Source: Planctomycetaceae bacterium
GTDB taxonomy: Bacteria; Planctomycetota; Planctomycetia; Pirellulales; Pirellulaceae
DNA length: 6,864 nt
NCBI GenBank assembly: GCA_002705165.1
Contig: PAJC01000076.1
Coordinates: forward strand, 12,460-19,323
Direction of reading: 5' to 3'
Shown: positions 6,069-6,864 of the stretch, piece after piece
How positions within the stretch are numbered: position 1 is the first letter of the stretch
Layout of the letters: every line of letters begins with the position of its first letter
Translations under genes and position numbers: made by a program
The notes under the pieces: generated by a model
Told to the model about the DNA's origin: nothing
The model's database searches: none
The model's input: only the letters and a program-made list of their open reading frames with translations

Positions 6069-6453
6069 GTAACTGGAAGGGCTGGGAGTATTTGAATTCT
6101 TTCGGAGACTGGTCAGTGGCCTGGACTACAATTCGCACTCGTACACACCAAGTGATGTTGAGGTTGGTTCCGGCATAACTCAGTGGGCTAAGAGGGAGCT
6201 CAGTAGAGAAGTGTGATAACTCACGTAAATCTAATACACCGTAGGAAGTGCGAACCGTTTGCCGTTCGTAGTAATGGATTGCTTCCTCTTCATCCCCTTT
6301 GCCTGAGGTGTACCACATCGTAGCCACTTCGACACTTTTTAGTTCTTCGCGGTTCACGGCATCGACCTGATATTCACATTCGAGTAGATCACCGGGCTGG
6401 TATTCTCGATTGGCATGATTGAGTTTAATACTGATAAGAGGATCGAATTTCAT
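6049..6453 (-). CDS. Arrestin-like beta-sandwich protein
   Basis: This 134-residue protein has no signal peptide or membrane segment and is probably cytoplasmic. It reads as alternating beta strands: L-I-S-I-K-L near 6-11, a Y-Q-P-G-D-L-L-E-C-E-Y turn-strand at 18-28, V-E-V-A-T-M-W-Y-T at 41-49, F-S-T-E-L-P-L-S-P-L-S-Y-A-G at 82-95 and I-T-W-C-V-R-V-R at 100-107. The order 'F..LP..P.S..G....I.W.VRV' is typical of one half of arrestin-like folds (arrestin, Vps26, Spo0M). The assignment rests on pattern, not a search. ATG at 6453 overlaps the TGA of the upstream gene (ATGA), and GGAAGG (6463-6468, minus strand) lies 9 bases before it. The 3' end overlaps the ATPase gene by 20 bases. No catalytic residues stand out; a scaffold or adaptor role is inference. 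Confidence 0.78.
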   Translation of the reverse strand: MKFDPLISIKLNHANREYQPGDLLECEYQVDAVNREELKSVEVATMWYTSGKGDEEEAIHYYERQTVRTSYGVLDLRELSHFSTELPLSPLSYAGTNLNITWCVRVRIVVQATDQSPKEFKYSQPFQLHAYQAS

Positions 6454-6864
6454 CGCATATCACCTTCCGGAAGACTGTGAGGTGATGGAGGATGCACGAT
6501 CAATGCGTAACTACGTTGGATTTCCGGCACATCGCGGTAACGACCAATGGAAACTAGTTTCCATTGCAGACTGTTGTAGTGCCCCTGAAAGCTGTGCATT
6601 GCCTTGGCAGGGATCTTAATGGGGAAAGTTTCCTTCAGCGGGGCATTAGGTTTGATTTCAAAACGTCTATCCTGAAAGACACGTTCACGGATGACTTCAT
6701 GAGATTCGGTGCGTACATCCGTTCCCTGATGATAACTTGTCACTTCTTCGCAGACCAAAAAGATACGCAGCGAACGCACATGAAGCAGGCCGCCCTGAAT
6801 CGCTGTCACATCGTAGGTATGCCCCGGATGTAGCGGCTGCTCGGAGATTTCCAGTTTGAGCGGG
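6450..6864 (-). CDS. Arrestin-like protein, N-terminus beyond the window
   Basis: The frame enters from the right edge and shows 137 residues up to the TGA at 6450. A GTG at 6809 could be read as a start, but the frame continues upstream without a stop and gives sensible strand sequence (P-L-K-L-E-I-S-E-Q-P-L-H-P-G-H-T-Y), so the gene is treated as partial. Visible features are L-K-L-E-I strand, P-G-H-T-Y turn, L-R-I-F-L-V-C-E-E-V strand (32-41), Y-H-Q-G-T-D (44-49), I-K-I-P-A-K-A-M-H-S-F (82-92) and L-Q-W-K-L-V-S-I-G (99-107). 'IP..AMHSF......W.L...G' is the arrestin-like pattern of two facing beta sheets. The visible part alone would make one sandwich of about 120 residues. It ends in a loose tail S-P-H-S-L-P-E-G-D-M-R. 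It is the first visible gene of the operon and shares an ATGA overlap with the next one. I infer a cytoplasmic scaffold or sorting role. Confidence 0.72.
   Translation of the reverse strand, partial: PLKLEISEQPLHPGHTYDVTAIQGGLLHVRSLRIFLVCEEVTSYHQGTDVRTESHEVIRERVFQDRRFEIKPNAPLKETFPIKIPAKAMHSFQGHYNSLQWKLVSIGRYRDVPEIQRSYALIVHPPSPHSLPEGDMR

Noticed and set aside
6807..6809. GTG at 6809 as the start of the first arrestin-like gene
   Set aside because: The frame stays open to the window edge and the added residues form a strand and P-G turn that belong to the same fold, so the true start is probably outside.

Overview
The window looks like chromosomal DNA of a planctomycete (Planctomycetota). This is inferred from protein style rather than a marker gene. 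The signs are a Tat-exported TIM-barrel epimerase-like protein, a secreted protein with duplicated V-P-x3-Y-R-P-x-L motifs, a small lipoprotein and paired arrestin-like proteins, all of a kind I associate with that phylum. GC content looks moderate by eye. I see no rRNA, tRNA, CRISPR array, transposase or phage gene. The genus cannot be fixed from the sequence.

Layout, left to right. (1) A minus-strand lipoprotein gene starts at 464 and runs off the left edge. (2) Divergent from it, 645-1118 (+) encodes a small secreted protein with three Cys-Cys pairs at 7-residue spacing and four C-terminal 11-residue repeats. It ends at a strong hairpin terminator (1146-1187). (3) Converging on that terminator is a minus-strand pair: a complete PolX-type DNA polymerase with a PHP nuclease domain (3931 to 2201), then a Tat-secreted sugar isomerase/epimerase-like protein (2128 to 1214). 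(4) A non-coding region of about 480 bases (3932-4415) holds a candidate polX promoter and several inverted repeats, one with a perfect 12-bp stem. (5) 4416-5384 (+) encodes a secreted protein with a duplicated motif and a long acidic Pro/Glu-rich stretch, followed by a 13-bp-stem terminator. (6) That terminator overlaps the 3' end of a minus-strand operon entering from the right edge. The operon encodes an arrestin-like protein (partial), a second arrestin-like beta-sandwich protein and a small P-loop ATPase, with coding overlaps of 4 and 20 bases.

Working together: the overlapping genes at 5457-6864 almost certainly form one translationally coupled unit, and this is the most likely undescribed system here. 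PolX and the epimerase may share a transcript, but nothing links their functions. The three exported proteins (lipoprotein, Cys-rich protein, YRP-motif protein) are separate units, each with its own signal peptide.
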